From: an uncultured Clostridium sp.
Lineage (GTDB): Bacteria > Bacillota > Clostridia > Lachnospirales > Lachnospiraceae
Length of the DNA stretch: 60,807 nucleotides
Assembly: GCA_938036545.1 (NCBI GenBank)
Contig: CALHQJ010000114.1
Span: 1-60,807 of the forward strand
Reading direction: 5' to 3'
Translations under genes and position numbers: made by a program
In this document: positions 59,534-60,807 of the stretch, in pieces
Layout of the letters: every line of letters starts with the position of its first letter
Position numbering within the stretch: the stretch's first letter is position 1
The notes under the pieces: generated by a model
Seen by the model: the letters and a program-made list of their open reading frames with translations, nothing else
What the model was told of the DNA's origin: nothing
The model's database searches: none

Positions 59534-60337
59534 ATGGAAAAGAAAAAATTAGCCCTTGTGGGATGTGGAGAATTGGGTACTGTAATCGCAAAGGCATGGA
59601 AAGACGGCCTGTTGGAAGAGTACGAGTTTGTAGGAGCTACAAGCCGTACCATGGCGTCTGCTGAAAAAATTGCAGCCCTTACAGGATGCAGGGCCTGTAA
59701 AGATATTGATGAACTGTTAGAATTAAAACCGGATTTTGTAGCAGAAGCTGCAGCTCCTCAGAGCGTAAAGGATATTGGAAAGAAAGTATTATCTTCCGGT
59801 TCCAATCTGGTTGTATTGTCTATGGGAGCATTTGCAGACAGCGCATTATTTGAAGAATTAAAGGAGACTGCCAGAGCCAATGATGTGAAATTATATCTGG
59901 CCAGCGGCGTAATCGGCGGCTTTGACGCTCTCCGTACCATTGCCCTTATGAGCCAGGCAAAAGGACAGAAAGCAGTTTCCGGTATTTCCACTCACAAGGG
60001 ACCGGCATCTTTAAAAGGAACGCCGATTTTTACAGAACAATTAATGGAAGATACAGAAGAAACGAAAGTCTTTTCCGGAAATGCAAAAGAGGCTATTGCA
60101 CTGTTTCCAACCAAGGTAAATGTGGCAGTAGCAACAGCACTTGCAAGCACCGGCCCGGAGACTACGGGAGTAACCATTACCAGTGTTCCTGGATTTGTAG
60201 GAGACGATCATAAAATTACCATGGAAACAGAAGGAATAAAGGCAGTAGTAGATATTTATTCCAGCACAGCTGAGATGGCAGGATGGAGCGTAGTATCCTT
60301 GCTCCGCAACATCAGTTCACCGGTAGTATTCCAGTAA
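59534..60337 (+). CDS. Aspartate dehydrogenase-like NAD(P)-binding protein
   Basis: This 267-residue protein matches the aspartate dehydrogenase (NadX/DUF108) family, which oxidises L-aspartate to iminoaspartate with NAD(P)+. The N-terminal Rossmann loop is VGCGELG (residues 9-15). The family parts VEAAAPQ-like (FVAEAAAPQSVKD), YLASGVIGGFDALR and FPTKVNVAVATALASTGPETTGVTI follow. GAGGAG precedes the start. It is 14 bases before a 2-hydroxyacid dehydrogenase gene. Without nadA/nadB genes nearby, a role in amino acid breakdown or another substrate is also possible. Confidence 0.83.
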   Translation: MEKKKLALVGCGELGTVIAKAWKDGLLEEYEFVGATSRTMASAEKIAALTGCRACKDIDELLELKPDFVAEAAAPQSVKDIGKKVLSSGSNLVVLSMGAFADSALFEELKETARANDVKLYLASGVIGGFDALRTIALMSQAKGQKAVSGISTHKGPASLKGTPIFTEQLMEDTEETKVFSGNAKEAIALFPTKVNVAVATALASTGPETTGVTITSVPGFVGDDHKITMETEGIKAVVDIYSSTAEMAGWSVVSLLRNISSPVVFQ

Positions 60338-60351
60338 AGAGGGAGAGCATT

Positions 60352-60807
60352 ATGAAAAAGTTTAAAAAATTAGTTGCCATTGAGCCGGTCAGCCTGGTTC
60401 CGGAGGCAGAAAAACAATTGTATCAATATGCAGAAGAAGTTGTGCTTTATCCGGACATTCCGGCAGATGACGAGGAAATTATCCAGAGAATTGCAGATGC
60501 AGACGGAGTTCTGGTAAGCTATACATCCAGAATTTCAGGAGACGTAATCAGACGCTGTCCGTCTATCCGCTATATTGGCATGTGCTGCAGTTTATATTCG
60601 GAAGAAAGCGCCAATGTAGATATTGCATGCGCCAGGGAACTGGGAATCCAGGTTCTGGGAATCCGTGACTATGGGGACAGAGGGGTGGTAGAGTATGTAC
60701 TCCACCAGCTCATTGGCCTTCTTCACGGTTTTGGCCGTCCCATGTGGAAGGGAGAGCCTTTGGAAATTACAGGCTTGAAAGTGGGAGTTGTGGGACTGGG
60801 AGTTTCC
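60352..60807 (+). CDS. D-isomer-specific 2-hydroxyacid dehydrogenase family protein (partial)
   Basis: The 5' 152 codons of this gene are present; the window ends inside it. The catalytic-domain part (about residues 1-110) has YPDIPADDEEIIQRIADADGVLVS and IRYIGMCCSLYSEESANVDIACARELGI, the family pattern before the NAD-binding domain. DYGDRGVVEYVLHQLIGLLHG forms the inter-domain helix, and VGVVGLGVS is the start of the GxGxxG loop. GGGAG precedes the ATG. It is probably co-transcribed with the aspartate dehydrogenase-like gene and reduces a 2-oxo acid; the substrate is unknown. Confidence 0.85.
   Translation, partial: MKKFKKLVAIEPVSLVPEAEKQLYQYAEEVVLYPDIPADDEEIIQRIADADGVLVSYTSRISGDVIRRCPSIRYIGMCCSLYSEESANVDIACARELGIQVLGIRDYGDRGVVEYVLHQLIGLLHGFGRPMWKGEPLEITGLKVGVVGLGVS

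Overview
The window reads as a stretch of ordinary chromosome from an anaerobic, spore-forming member of the Clostridia, most likely Lachnospiraceae. Evidence: a complete spoIIIAA-AH sporulation operon, a PdaA-like spore cortex deacetylase, riboswitch-controlled metal and vitamin transport, strong AGGAGG ribosome binding sites with occasional GTG/TTG starts, and Clostridia-like proteins throughout. The species assignment is inference; no rRNA or marker tree was available. No phage, insertion sequence, CRISPR array, tRNA or rRNA was seen.

Layout. 0-10 kb: tyrS; a secreted cell-wall-binding-repeat protein; mntP under a yybP-ykoY (Mn2+) riboswitch; a YacP/Rae1-type NYN nuclease with a MATE exporter behind a perfect 22-bp palindrome; a sodium symporter/acyl-CoA ligase operon; a class I aminotransferase. 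10-20 kb: apbE, gtrA, yfhO and argH packed head to tail; an ECF sigma/anti-sigma pair; an HxlR regulator divergent from a Zn/Cd-type P-type ATPase. 20-28 kb: an alkylsulfatase-like metallo-hydrolase, a three-gene TRAP transporter, and a cobalamin riboswitch driving cbiMNQO cobalt uptake. 28-35 kb: a Bax-inhibitor-1 protein, then argG divergent from argC-GNAT-argJ-argB-argD around a shared, probably ArgR-controlled promoter region.

35-42 kb: a LacI regulator; fchA-folD, in which FolD lacks the usual catalytic lysine; a heavily decayed response regulator/ABC transporter locus; thiT under a TPP riboswitch; hsp20 under a CIRCE/HrcA site. 42-46 kb: an RpiR regulator, a beta-glucoside PTS EIIBC and a GH1 6-phospho-beta-glucosidase. 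46-53.7 kb: a small DMT-type membrane protein, a ComEA-like lipoprotein, an orphan response regulator, a PdaA-like deacetylase, GNATs, rlmH, a P-loop kinase-like protein, an RsmH-like methyltransferase and an S66 peptidase. 53.7-60.8 kb: spoIIIAA-AH, an Asp23/Gls24 protein, an aspartate dehydrogenase-like protein and a 2-hydroxyacid dehydrogenase cut off by the window edge.

Together these genes cover arginine synthesis, one-carbon metabolism, metal and cofactor uptake under RNA control, beta-glucoside use and sporulation. I did not find a convincing wholly new system. The best leads are the lysine-less FolD paired with FchA, a GNAT gene embedded in the arginine operon, a small dispersed intergenic repeat (core TAACTRTTCAGGAC), the alkylsulfatase-like/TRAP neighbourhood, a second-type RsmH outside a cell-division cluster, and the decayed ABC/two-component locus.
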